Origin: Candidatus Latescibacterota bacterium
GTDB lineage: Bacteria; Krumholzibacteriota; Krumholzibacteriia; WVZY01
Assembly (NCBI GenBank): GCA_011772205.1
Contig: WVZY01000003.1
Coordinates: 1-64,000, forward strand
Reading direction: 5' to 3'
Length of the DNA: 64,000 nucleotides
Each line of letters starts with the position of its first letter. The stretch's first letter is position 1. The translations under genes were made by a program, and so were the position numbers. A model generated the notes under the pieces. That model had not been told where the DNA came from. It saw only the letters and a program-made list of their open reading frames with translations, and did not search any database. This document shows positions 24,929-33,289 of this stretch, piece after piece.

Positions 24929-26173
24929 ATGGACTATTTCCGCAGTGTAGCCGGCATTCCGAAGAGGCAGCTAAAAAACGTTCGAAATGTCCTAACCCGC
25001 CGCCCGCTGACATCTCCCTCGCTCGGCTCGGTCACGCTCGATCAGGATGATATCGACCTGGCCCGAGCCGCGCTCCGTGACAGATCACGCTGGTACGAAC
25101 CGGAAGAAACCGCCACCTACGAAGAGGCCTTCGCACGCTGGAACGGTTCGAAGGCGGCGTTTGCCCTTATGGGCGGCCGGGTGGCGCTAAGCGCATGCCT
25201 CCATGCGCTCGGCCTGAAAGAAGGGGATGAGGTGATCGTTCCCGGTTACACCTGCGTCGTCGTTGCGAACGCGTTCCTGTTCGCCGGGGTGAAGGCTGTT
25301 TATAGCGACATCGAGCTCGAATCCTATGGCCTCGATGCGGACCCGCTGGAAAAAAAGATCACGTCGAGAACACGCGCCGTCGTGGTGCAGCATCTCTATG
25401 GGTTGGTGTCTCGCGACTATGAAGCGGTGATCGATCTGGCCAGGAGGAAGGGACTGTTCGTGATCGAAGACTGCGCGCACGCCACGGGTGCCGAGTTCAA
25501 AGGTATCAAAGTCGGAAACTGCGGTGACGTTGCGATCTACTCGGGCGAGCAATCCAAGGTCTTCACGACCATTCATGGGGGATTCGCCGTCGCGAACGAC
25601 GAGAGTCTCATAAAAGGCCTCAGGGCGTACAAGGAAAAGGCTCCTTATCCGGACGAAACATGGATCGAGCGTCAGCTCCACACCGTGATATTGAACTACT
25701 ATCTGTTCAAGCATCCGCAGCGCTGGTGGCGCGGGGACCTTGCGAGAATAATGCACGGCCGCTATCGGGTTGGACCTCTGGTGGGGGATGAAATGCGCGG
25801 CGTCCAGCCGGAGCACTATGGGCGGAAGATGCCGGCACCGATCGCAGCGATCGGGATGAACCAGCTCGGCAAAATCGATGAGTACAACGAGCGGAGACGC
25901 CGGAACGCCGAACGATGGCACCGCTGGTGCGACGAAAACGGTTACAAACGGCCGCTCGTAATCGAGGGATCCGTTCCCGTTTACCTGAGATACCCCGTGC
26001 TGGTCGAGCCGGAAAAGAAGCAGGACTTTTCCTGGGCGAAAAAGACGCTCAACGTCACACCCGGCGTTTGGTACGAGAGCCACATCCATCCCACCGAGCG
26101 TCCCGTCGAGGGATGTCCCAATGCGGATAAAGCGATAAAAAGCTGCATCAATTTTCCCTGTCTACTGGATTAG
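24929..26173 (+). CDS. DegT/DnrJ/EryC1/StrS-family PLP aminotransferase
   Basis: A 414-residue sugar-aminotransferase-type enzyme. Visible features are GGRVALSACLHALGL, EVIVPGYTCVVVANAF (cofactor ring stacking), VIEDCAHATGAEFKG with the pyridine-N-binding Asp, and YSGEQSKVFTTIHGGF with the Schiff-base Lys in SKVFTT. Such enzymes aminate keto-sugars for cell-surface polysaccharides or secondary metabolites. No other polysaccharide gene adjoins it in the window, so its substrate is unknown and it may be an orphan. The ribosome site is weak (GAAGG 11 bases before ATG). Confidence 0.85.
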   Translation: MDYFRSVAGIPKRQLKNVRNVLTRRPLTSPSLGSVTLDQDDIDLARAALRDRSRWYEPEETATYEEAFARWNGSKAAFALMGGRVALSACLHALGLKEGDEVIVPGYTCVVVANAFLFAGVKAVYSDIELESYGLDADPLEKKITSRTRAVVVQHLYGLVSRDYEAVIDLARRKGLFVIEDCAHATGAEFKGIKVGNCGDVAIYSGEQSKVFTTIHGGFAVANDESLIKGLRAYKEKAPYPDETWIERQLHTVILNYYLFKHPQRWWRGDLARIMHGRYRVGPLVGDEMRGVQPEHYGRKMPAPIAAIGMNQLGKIDEYNERRRRNAERWHRWCDENGYKRPLVIEGSVPVYLRYPVLVEPEKKQDFSWAKKTLNVTPGVWYESHIHPTERPVEGCPNADKAIKSCINFPCLLD

Positions 26174-26292
26174 GTGCCAAGAGAAGAATTATCCAGCTGG
26201 TATTCGGCTGCTTCATCCTTTGGACCCCTCCACAAAATCATACACATCTAGGCATCCTGCATTGGGTGAAGAGCAACCGATTTGGAGAACGG

Positions 26293-27612
26293 TCATTCCC
26301 ATGATAGCAAGACACGTATATCGCGCACGTTGTTGCCTGTCGGTCCGCAGGTAATGTCATCCCCTAATCTCTTGAAGAATGAATAGGAATCCGAGTTTCG
26401 TGAGAAGCTTGCCGAATCCAATCCCATGCGTTTGGCACGCTGCGCGCTGGAACCATCAGCCAATGCACCAGCGGCTGGGGAATTGCCGTCGATGCCATCG
26501 GTTCCGGCGCTCAACACCGCTATTTTTTCACCGGCGATGCGCGGGACACATTCCAGTACGAAAGCTTGATTCCGGCCACCAACTCCGGAGCCGACGACCG
26601 GTGATCGTAATTCTCCACCTGAGATGACGCACACGGGCGTTCCCGGCGACGTTTCTCTCAATTGTCCCAGGTGCTTGAGCAACACATCAGCCGCAGTGGA
26701 AATCTCAAGATCATCCGGTGAGTCGTCTACAACCACTTTCCATCCTGCATTATCAGCGAAGCGTCGCATTGCATCGACCGCGTGTCGGTTTGCGAGCACG
26801 CAGGACCATGCGGATCGGCGAAACGCTGGATCACCGGGCTTGGGTGTATCGGGAAGGGTGGAATCGTTCATCAGCTCTATAACCGACGCGGGAAGCTTCT
26901 GCCGAAGCTCATAGCGTTCAGCGATCTGACGGAATTCTTCCAGGGTCGATTCATCAGGCATGGTAGGCCCCGAGGCAACGCTGGATTCACATCCCTCCGG
27001 TACGTCGGATACGTACAGCGTCACCTGACGTGCCGGCGATGCTGCGAGTGCCAGGCGGCCGCCTTTGACTCGAGAAAGGTGTTTCCGTATTACGTTTGTC
27101 TCCACGATGTCTGCACCACATGTAACTAGAGTACCGTACATCGATTCCGTATCCCTGAGCGATACGCTGTCGTCAAAGGGGAGTTCCATAAGCGCAGAGC
27201 CTCCACCTGACATTAAAAACAGCACCAAGTCATTTTCAACAGCCGCGTTGGCGATCTCCAGTGCTGCTCGCGCTGCTTGCAGACTTTGTTTATTTGGAAC
27301 GGGATGCCCACCAGCAAAGCATTTGAAGCCAGCCCATTCTCGCTGCGGTAATCTCGGTGCAGATATAACTACCCTGATCCCAGATAACTCGAAAGTGTCG
27401 ATCAACCAGCTCGTCATTGGGACAGCGGCTTTTCCAAAGGCAATCAACCGCACTCGTTCTGCATTGGTAGTGATGTTTTGAAGATACCCCGATAAGACCG
27501 CTTCAAGGTCACTCCGAAAGCGTTCCATGGCTTTCACGAGATCGATTTCTTTTATCGTATGGGAAAATCCTTCCCGGAGAAGCTTTTTAGCGTTGTTTGA
27601 AGTTACTCTCAT
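26293..27612 (-). CDS. Glycerate 2-kinase (GckA/TtuD, MOFRL family)
   Basis: A 439-residue kinase that phosphorylates D-glycerate to 2-phosphoglycerate, feeding it to glycolysis. The N-terminal DUF4147 domain has LIAFGKAAVPM, FAGGHPVPNKQS and LFLMSGGGSALMELP; the C-terminal MOFRL domain has CVISGGELRSPVVGSGVGGRNQAFVL and LSAGTDGIDGNSPAAGA, the family signatures. In this neighbourhood its likely source of glycerate is hydrolysis of mannosylglycerate by the GH38 enzyme at 40171-42702 (inference). It is on the same strand as, and downstream of, the Cys-less amidotransferase-like gene. Confidence 0.92.
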   Translation of the reverse strand: MRVTSNNAKKLLREGFSHTIKEIDLVKAMERFRSDLEAVLSGYLQNITTNAERVRLIAFGKAAVPMTSWLIDTFELSGIRVVISAPRLPQREWAGFKCFAGGHPVPNKQSLQAARAALEIANAAVENDLVLFLMSGGGSALMELPFDDSVSLRDTESMYGTLVTCGADIVETNVIRKHLSRVKGGRLALAASPARQVTLYVSDVPEGCESSVASGPTMPDESTLEEFRQIAERYELRQKLPASVIELMNDSTLPDTPKPGDPAFRRSAWSCVLANRHAVDAMRRFADNAGWKVVVDDSPDDLEISTAADVLLKHLGQLRETSPGTPVCVISGGELRSPVVGSGVGGRNQAFVLECVPRIAGEKIAVLSAGTDGIDGNSPAAGALADGSSAQRAKRMGLDSASFSRNSDSYSFFKRLGDDITCGPTGNNVRDIRVLLSWE

Positions 27613-27789
27613 CGCGACTGTTTAGGAAGTTTATTTTTTCGCTTGAGCATAGGGGCGCGCATGTAATGTGGAGCTGAATTGGCGAACTTTTTCGCTCCAT
27701 TACAGCAAAAGATGCAAAAAACAGTTTGGAACATCAGTCATGAACTCTTCATGATGTACGTGTGGTCATGCTTCACATCTTTGTAATGC

Positions 27790-29334
27790 TCATATTTTTT
27801 CCAAATATGTTTCGATTTTTTTTCTTTCAGATTCGTTCAGTATCCCCTTTCTATGCGCTACCGAATCTATATAAAACTGAATGTGTTCGTCAACAAGCCA
27901 CAATTTCTTATCCGCATAACGATAACCATAGCGTGCCGAGCTCGACAGATATTCATCACTAATATCTGCGCTCTTGTAGTTTACCTTTCTAACGAGATCT
28001 GGTGTGAAATCATTCTGCTTGGCAACTGCATCCAAAAGATCATGAATCCCGGTGCCATGTTGAGCGGCGTCCTTCCCGCGGTCGGCAAACTCTTGGGGTA
28101 TGCCAACTTTTTTTGCCAAAGCCCGATGGGGTCGCTTCCCCATCGCGTCATTCGGTGAGTTGATTTTGAGTTGCGGAGGAACGCTCATTGCGAGGTTCAC
28201 AAAAGCAGTATCAATATAAGGGAAAACTGCTTTCAGTCCGTTTGCCCATGCGAGCTTGTTCTCCCGGTCCAGCGTTTCGATATCTGCTCGTGTTAAATCC
28301 CCCCAATTCTTTTCGGAGTAAGCGTCGTATCCTTCTTCGGCGATGACCCTGGGATACCAGCGATAACCTCCCCATAACTCATCCGGCCCCTGGCCCGACA
28401 CAATCAATTCCACGCCATCATGAGCGGCCATCTCTTCAGCCGCATAAACGCCAATGCCGGCTTCAACCTGGACAAAATCTCTCTCCTCCACAGCCTTTAC
28501 GACTTTAGGGATTAAGTTAGCGACATCCGAGACGTCTAGTTTTCGAACCTTATGGTTCAGGCCGAATTCTCGCGTGAAGCGTTCAGCGAAGGCCACGTCA
28601 ATTGCGTCCTTGGTACCTGCCGTATAAACGATGATCTCTTCACCCATTTCCCGGGCATACTTTGACGTCAACATGGTCGAGAGCGTGCTGTCCACTCCGC
28701 CGGATAGCAAGGCTCCAATTTTTTTCTGCCCCTCGAGCCGTTTTTCAAACGCTTGAATAAGAAGCTGCTCGTACTCCTTGACAATACTGTCAAAGTCTTG
28801 CTGCTTGAAATCTCTTTTCTTAAAGTGAGCAGCTTCAACGATCTTGATACCATTTTCGTCCAACACGGCTGACGTACCCGCCCGTAGTGGTTTTACGTTT
28901 CTCAGGCCGATGGACCACAAAGCCTTTTTCTCGCATGCATAGGCTAGAATCTCTTCGTTTTTTGCATAAAAAATAGGCCTTCGGCCAAGAGAATCTCGCG
29001 CAACCGCGATTTTATTGCCATCGGTCGCAGCTAATGAGTATTCTCCGCCAAGTGTCTGTATTGTTGATCTGAATATTTTTTCAAGATCACCGGGCATTTC
29101 TTTTATATCACCAAAGATTTGCCCATCGTAAACGTAGGCATGTTGTTTTTTAACTGGTTCATTGAAGGATACCAAAGCTAATATTCCAATCGAGGCAAGC
29201 ATTTTAGAGCTCTGGATCACAGCCATTTCTGATGTCACCACCCAAGCATGTTTGTTTTTTCGAGATAGATTGTGCAGCATCGTGTTGGCATATTCGAATA
29301 CATCGCTTTTGCGCGTGCTTAGGATCCCGAGCAT
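27790..29334 (-). CDS. Asparagine-synthetase-like protein lacking the glutaminase cysteine
   Basis: A 514-residue relative of AsnB. The N-terminus reads MLGILS where active glutamine amidotransferases have MCGI, and the RGPD and NGEIYN motifs are absent, so the glutaminase site is dead. The start is secure because AAGGAGATTTGTA directly precedes it. The C-terminal synthetase domain is intact, with PP-loop LSGGVDSTL (about 212), SGQGPDELWGGY and FPYIDTAFVNLA. Its C-terminus SSSARYGYRYADKKLW matches the same region of the active paralogue at 36172-37899. It may use free ammonia, work as a partner subunit of that paralogue, or act on another acid. AT-richer than the flanking genes. Confidence 0.8.
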   Translation of the reverse strand: MLGILSTRKSDVFEYANTMLHNLSRKNKHAWVVTSEMAVIQSSKMLASIGILALVSFNEPVKKQHAYVYDGQIFGDIKEMPGDLEKIFRSTIQTLGGEYSLAATDGNKIAVARDSLGRRPIFYAKNEEILAYACEKKALWSIGLRNVKPLRAGTSAVLDENGIKIVEAAHFKKRDFKQQDFDSIVKEYEQLLIQAFEKRLEGQKKIGALLSGGVDSTLSTMLTSKYAREMGEEIIVYTAGTKDAIDVAFAERFTREFGLNHKVRKLDVSDVANLIPKVVKAVEERDFVQVEAGIGVYAAEEMAAHDGVELIVSGQGPDELWGGYRWYPRVIAEEGYDAYSEKNWGDLTRADIETLDRENKLAWANGLKAVFPYIDTAFVNLAMSVPPQLKINSPNDAMGKRPHRALAKKVGIPQEFADRGKDAAQHGTGIHDLLDAVAKQNDFTPDLVRKVNYKSADISDEYLSSSARYGYRYADKKLWLVDEHIQFYIDSVAHRKGILNESERKKIETYLEKI

Positions 29335-29534
29335 TACAAATCTCCTTGAGTTAGTGGAAAGACGCAGTCACTACAACACCTTGTATAACTTGACATATCT
29401 GGAATCGTAATTAAAATAATATGCAAATATATAATGATATAAATATAATCTCAAAATAATGATAATACCAGCCTGCATATTCTGATCGATATTGAACCTA
29501 GTAAATCACGATCGAGTGAAATTTAATTGTGAAG

Positions 29535-30254
29535 ATGAAAAAACAGCTAAATCTAAACTCACACCTTATTGGCAAGCTTGAAGACAGGTATCGTTCAAAG
29601 TGGCATCGACTGAGCATATATCCTAAAGAAGCTGCTAATGATTCATTCAAACTATTAATATTAACGATCCTATCCCAGCATACCAGCGGCGAAAATTGTG
29701 TTAGTGCCTATAATAACCTGTCCGCGCGATTTGCGATTACACCAAGCGCTCTTGCGAATGGCGATGAAGAAGAGATTAGCAATGCGATCAAAACCGGCGG
29801 ATTATATAAAACAAAAACGAGAATAATAAAGGGCGTATCTAAGGAAATATTAAATAAATTCAATGGCAATATTGAAAAGATACTCAGACTGAAAAAGGAA
29901 GAGTCAAAAAAAAGGCTCATGAGATTACCTGGTGTTGGCAATAAAACAGCGGATATTCTTCTCGCTAATCGATATAGCTATCGAGAAGTAATTCCGATCG
30001 ATACGCATATGAGCAGACTTGTCAAACGTCTTGGTTTGGTTGGTAATGAAGCGCGCTACGAAGAAATGCAACAGGCTCTGATGAACTTCATACCAGCGAG
30101 GAAGAGAGAAAGAGTCGCCAGGCTGCTCTGGTTCATGGGCAAATATACTTGCCGTGCACAAAATCCGGAGTGCCAAGGGTGTTTGTTTGGGCATGCTTGC
30201 AAATATGGTGAAAAGATTCGAGTCAATGGCATTTCGACTTTTCATAAATCTTAG
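29535..30254 (+). CDS. Endonuclease III-like DNA glycosylase
   Basis: A 239-residue base-excision-repair enzyme. The helix-hairpin-helix is LPGVGNKTADILL, preceded by the catalytic-Lys region GGLYKTKTRIIKG and followed by the catalytic Asp in IDTHMSRLVKRLGLV. The C-terminus holds a 4Fe-4S motif with cysteines spaced C-x6-C-x2-C-x5-C (CRAQNPECQGCLFGHAC). Family members remove oxidised pyrimidines; some divergent ones act on other lesions. ATG 29535 is chosen; a GTG two codons upstream is open. The gene and its 190-base upstream region are clearly more AT-rich than the window average, which hints at separate acquisition. Confidence 0.88.
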   Translation: MKKQLNLNSHLIGKLEDRYRSKWHRLSIYPKEAANDSFKLLILTILSQHTSGENCVSAYNNLSARFAITPSALANGDEEEISNAIKTGGLYKTKTRIIKGVSKEILNKFNGNIEKILRLKKEESKKRLMRLPGVGNKTADILLANRYSYREVIPIDTHMSRLVKRLGLVGNEARYEEMQQALMNFIPARKRERVARLLWFMGKYTCRAQNPECQGCLFGHACKYGEKIRVNGISTFHKS

Positions 30255-30305
30255 TTTAACTCCAAGTAGTTAACAAGGCAGCAAGGGATTCGATAACTTT
30301 GGATC

Positions 30306-31715
30306 TCAGTAAGCTATTCTGTAGATCACATAATACTTGTTGATATTGCTTACATAGCGAGTAGGTTCACGACCTATGCGATGCAGTGCAGCAAGCTCAA
30401 CATTGCGGAACCAGCGATCCGGGTCCAGGCCGATCTCTCGCGCGTGCATCCTGGCCCGGGCGATGGCCGTGGGACCTGCATTGTAAGAAGCCAGGGCGAA
30501 ACGAATGCGATCGCGGGGTCTGATCTCTGGCGAATCAAAGTAGTGATCGCGCAGAAACGCAGGATACCTCACACCGGCATGAATATTGTTATCCAACTTA
30601 TATACATCCTCAATGTTCACATTCTCGTCTGTTGACGTTTCCTGTCTGATCTGCATCAAACCAATTGCTCCAGCTTGGCTTTTCTTACCATGATCGAGCC
30701 TCGATTCCTGGTATGCGAGCGCCATAATCAACCGCCAATCGAAGCCGTAACGTTCGGCGTATTTCTTGAACAGTTCCTCATACTGCATGGCTTTACGCCG
30801 GTCTTTCTCATCCAGCGGATTTGTGATCCAAGACGTCTCCCTGTAATATCGATTGAAGTAGATGTTGCCTAGCAGGGTTCCCCTCCGACGCGTCTTGAGG
30901 AATTTGTTGCAACTTGCCTTCAGCTTGGGATTGTTCTTGCGCACCATCCAGGCGATGTTGACATTGGAACGGAGCACGATGTTTTCATGCACAGCTATAT
31001 GGTTGAGCAAGCGCTTCCATATACCTGCGATGTAACTATCGCAGACCGTCATGCTGACTGCGCCGCTGCTGACCATTTCCAGGATGTCCTCCGTTTCGAG
31101 ATCCCCACTCGATTCAAGGATGCGTACCAATTCCTTTCCCTCACGGGCGAACCGTTCATTGAGCGAAAGCAGAGAGTGGTAATAGCTACTGTTCTTTCTG
31201 ACGAAAACCTCCTTACCCGCAAGTTCCTCAATGCTTCGGGGCGCCGCAGTCCACTCGTTAGTTATCAGGACTTCCTTTATCCCGGTGAGATAAGGCCGAG
31301 TGAAATCAACTAGCTTTTTCCGCTCGGGTATGCTCGTCATTTGAGCGGCAACGATGTCACCGTATCCATCTAGTAGTTTTTCGATCAGCTGATCGCGCTG
31401 GCAAGGTATGAACTCGAGCACAACATTGAGTCCACTGCGCCCAATCCGTTTGTTCAAGTATTGCTCGTAGTCTTCGAGCAGCTCGTACTCGAATCCAAAG
31501 AAACGGCCCTTCTCGGTAAAAAATCCAGTCTTGTTGAAAACCGTGAGCACGCGGATGTACCGGCGCTCTAGCAGACTGTCCAAATCATCCGTGTAGGTCC
31601 GTAGCAGATGTGCACCAAGAGGGTGAGAGGGATTTTTATCCTGTGCCTCGCAGTATGAAAGGCTACAAAGAAAGCCGAGCACCAACACAATTGATGAACT
31701 AATTGTATATCTCAT
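30306..31715 (-). CDS. MltF-like lytic transglycosylase with a substrate-binding domain
   Basis: A 469-residue periplasmic protein. Signal peptide (ISSSIVLVLGFLCSLSYC), then a family-3 solute-binding-like domain (about 50-290; RVLTVFNKTGFF, FEYELLEDYEQYL, GYGDIVAAQMTSIPERKKLVDFTRPY), then an SLT domain (about 325-460) with catalytic Glu in ALAYQESRLDHGKKS, GAIGLMQI and FALASYNAGPTAIARA. MltF cleaves peptidoglycan glycan strands to 1,6-anhydro-muropeptides, and the binding domain controls activity. The start abuts the stop of the PRC-barrel gene, so it belongs to the mannosylglycerate operon, perhaps linking wall remodelling to turgor change (inference). Not preceded by its own promoter as far as I can see. 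Confidence 0.88.
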   Translation of the reverse strand: MRYTISSSIVLVLGFLCSLSYCEAQDKNPSHPLGAHLLRTYTDDLDSLLERRYIRVLTVFNKTGFFTEKGRFFGFEYELLEDYEQYLNKRIGRSGLNVVLEFIPCQRDQLIEKLLDGYGDIVAAQMTSIPERKKLVDFTRPYLTGIKEVLITNEWTAAPRSIEELAGKEVFVRKNSSYYHSLLSLNERFAREGKELVRILESSGDLETEDILEMVSSGAVSMTVCDSYIAGIWKRLLNHIAVHENIVLRSNVNIAWMVRKNNPKLKASCNKFLKTRRRGTLLGNIYFNRYYRETSWITNPLDEKDRRKAMQYEELFKKYAERYGFDWRLIMALAYQESRLDHGKKSQAGAIGLMQIRQETSTDENVNIEDVYKLDNNIHAGVRYPAFLRDHYFDSPEIRPRDRIRFALASYNAGPTAIARARMHAREIGLDPDRWFRNVELAALHRIGREPTRYVSNINKYYVIYRIAY

Positions 31716-32438
31716 TTATCTTTTTGCGGATATATTCTCGTTAGCTCGCAAATTTGCGAAATATTTAAAGAAAGCATCGGTCTCCGATGAGCTCAGGTGA
31801 ATGGACGGATCATAACGTGGTGCGCTCCTCAAAACGCCACTGGAAATGTCTGTAGTTACTCTCGCTTTTTGAATATTGATACCGGTAATCCAAGGCACGG
31901 GGAGAAGCACGTTCTTTCTGAAGGGCCATGCTCGCGTATTGATGAGAATACATTGAATGATCCATGTATCGGCATTTACAACAAAGTTTTTTATACGGTT
32001 CAAAACGCGATCGGAAGTCTCGATGCGGTATCTGGAAAGCACCTTCATAGTCAGTAAATCCGGATCGCGAATCATATCAGGTTGTTCGCTGCCCGTTTCC
32101 GTGTTCGCGACCTTGAGAGAAGCGGGTTGTGATGCTGCACGACGGCCTTCAATGACGACAAATTTCCCTTTCACGAGTTGGTGGGGAACATGAATGATGT
32201 CATCAGCTAAAAGATCTTTTCTTAAAGCCGATACCTCAATTTCATTTCTTTGCTTTGACTTCTGGATGATCGTATGCGGAATGAGGATTTTCTTACGACG
32301 GAATCGTTTCCCAACGCTACATACGATGTACTGGACAGTCCAGACAACGTGATCAATTATCAAGTCATGGGATTTGCCTATTTTGCCATCCTCTGCAATG
32401 ACATCCTTGTCTATCAGGTCCTTTATCTCGAGCAGCAT
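31716..32438 (-). CDS. PRC-barrel domain protein, two repeats
   Basis: A 240-residue protein with two PRC-barrel-like segments: one at about 1-75 (LLEIKDLIDKDVIAEDGKIGKSHDLIIDHVVWTV broken by family-typical turns) and one at about 125-200 (KVLSRYRIETSDRVLNRIKNFVVNADTW and IQCILINTR). This duplicated PRC arrangement occurs in many soluble stress-related proteins of unknown function. There is no signal peptide. It is co-transcribed with the phosphatase upstream (16-base gap) and the lytic transglycosylase downstream (no gap). No catalytic residues are apparent. Confidence 0.65.
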   Translation of the reverse strand: MLLEIKDLIDKDVIAEDGKIGKSHDLIIDHVVWTVQYIVCSVGKRFRRKKILIPHTIIQKSKQRNEIEVSALRKDLLADDIIHVPHQLVKGKFVVIEGRRAASQPASLKVANTETGSEQPDMIRDPDLLTMKVLSRYRIETSDRVLNRIKNFVVNADTWIIQCILINTRAWPFRKNVLLPVPWITGINIQKARVTTDISSGVLRSAPRYDPSIHLSSSETDAFFKYFANLRANENISAKR

Positions 32439-32454
32439 TTGCTAGTATCAACCC

Positions 32455-33279
32455 CTAATGCGATAAAAAATCAATAACAAATCGGTTCCAACCCAATGGA
32501 CCGACACCCAGGACTTTAATGATGTTGTCCGGGCGCTCGATTGTTTCCCATGTGTTAGGCGATTTCTGAACGAGTACAGGGATGTCGACTGCATTGAAAA
32601 GGGGAACGTCATTGTAACTATCACCAATGCCAATGAGTGAAATCTCACCTAAGAGTTGACGATACAGGCTTGCGAGAATAGTTACTGCCTTTCCTTTATC
32701 GTTCTGACCTGATATATTGCAAAATCTTCTGCCTTTATTGAGTCTTAAGCCATGCTTCTTTAGCGCAGCTTCTACCTTCAATGCCTCATTGGGCTCCAGC
32801 ACTGTTACCAGGGTTTCTTGATATTCTCTGGCCATTGCAAGGGATGCTTCTTGTTTATCGAGCCCTGTAATGTTCGAGACTTCCTCAATGGACAAATCAC
32901 CATAACCATTGAGCTGAATTCCTGTTTCATTCTGTACTGAAAGGAGAGCTTCTCGTATAACCGGATAAGATGTCCCTAATTCAAAGACTTTGAAAATACC
33001 GATTGATTTATCGTATTCGAATTCAAAGGGAAAGTAATCGGCTTCAATGAATATAGCACCGCCGTCTTCGACGATGAATGGATGATTTATGCCGAGTTTC
33101 GCCCGGTATATCATCTGCTCACTGCGTGTTTTTGAAGAACAAAATACTAGCGGTATATCTTTGTATTGTATAAGATTGAGCCCGGCAAGCGCTTGACGGT
33201 ATTCATATGATTTTTGGTCCAGGAGAGTGCCGTCGAGATCTGTGAAAATAACGTATGGGTTAGAATCTGGATGGTCCAT
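32455..33279 (-). CDS. mpgP: Mannosyl-3-phosphoglycerate phosphatase
   Basis: A HAD-superfamily phosphatase of 274 residues that would remove the phosphate of mannosyl-3-phosphoglycerate to give mannosylglycerate. Motif I is FTDLDGTLLD (nucleophile and acid Asp), followed by VFCSSKTRSEQ, the substrate-specificity cap (FIVEDGGAIF, EEVSNITGL), the Lys in NDKGKAV and the metal-ligand motif IGDSYNDVPLF. The cap motifs match the MPGP subgroup. ATG 33279 sits behind AAGGTGG; an in-frame GTG at 33288 gives three more residues. It is separated from the upstream symporter gene by about ten bases. The neighbouring mpgS gene strongly supports the assignment. Confidence 0.92.
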   Translation of the reverse strand: MDHPDSNPYVIFTDLDGTLLDQKSYEYRQALAGLNLIQYKDIPLVFCSSKTRSEQMIYRAKLGINHPFIVEDGGAIFIEADYFPFEFEYDKSIGIFKVFELGTSYPVIREALLSVQNETGIQLNGYGDLSIEEVSNITGLDKQEASLAMAREYQETLVTVLEPNEALKVEAALKKHGLRLNKGRRFCNISGQNDKGKAVTILASLYRQLLGEISLIGIGDSYNDVPLFNAVDIPVLVQKSPNTWETIERPDNIIKVLGVGPLGWNRFVIDFLSH

Positions 33280-33289
33280 GATTACCACC

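Noticed and set aside
25187-26089. 300-codon open frame on the minus strand
   Set aside because: Antisense to the DegT-family aminotransferase; no ribosome site or domain.
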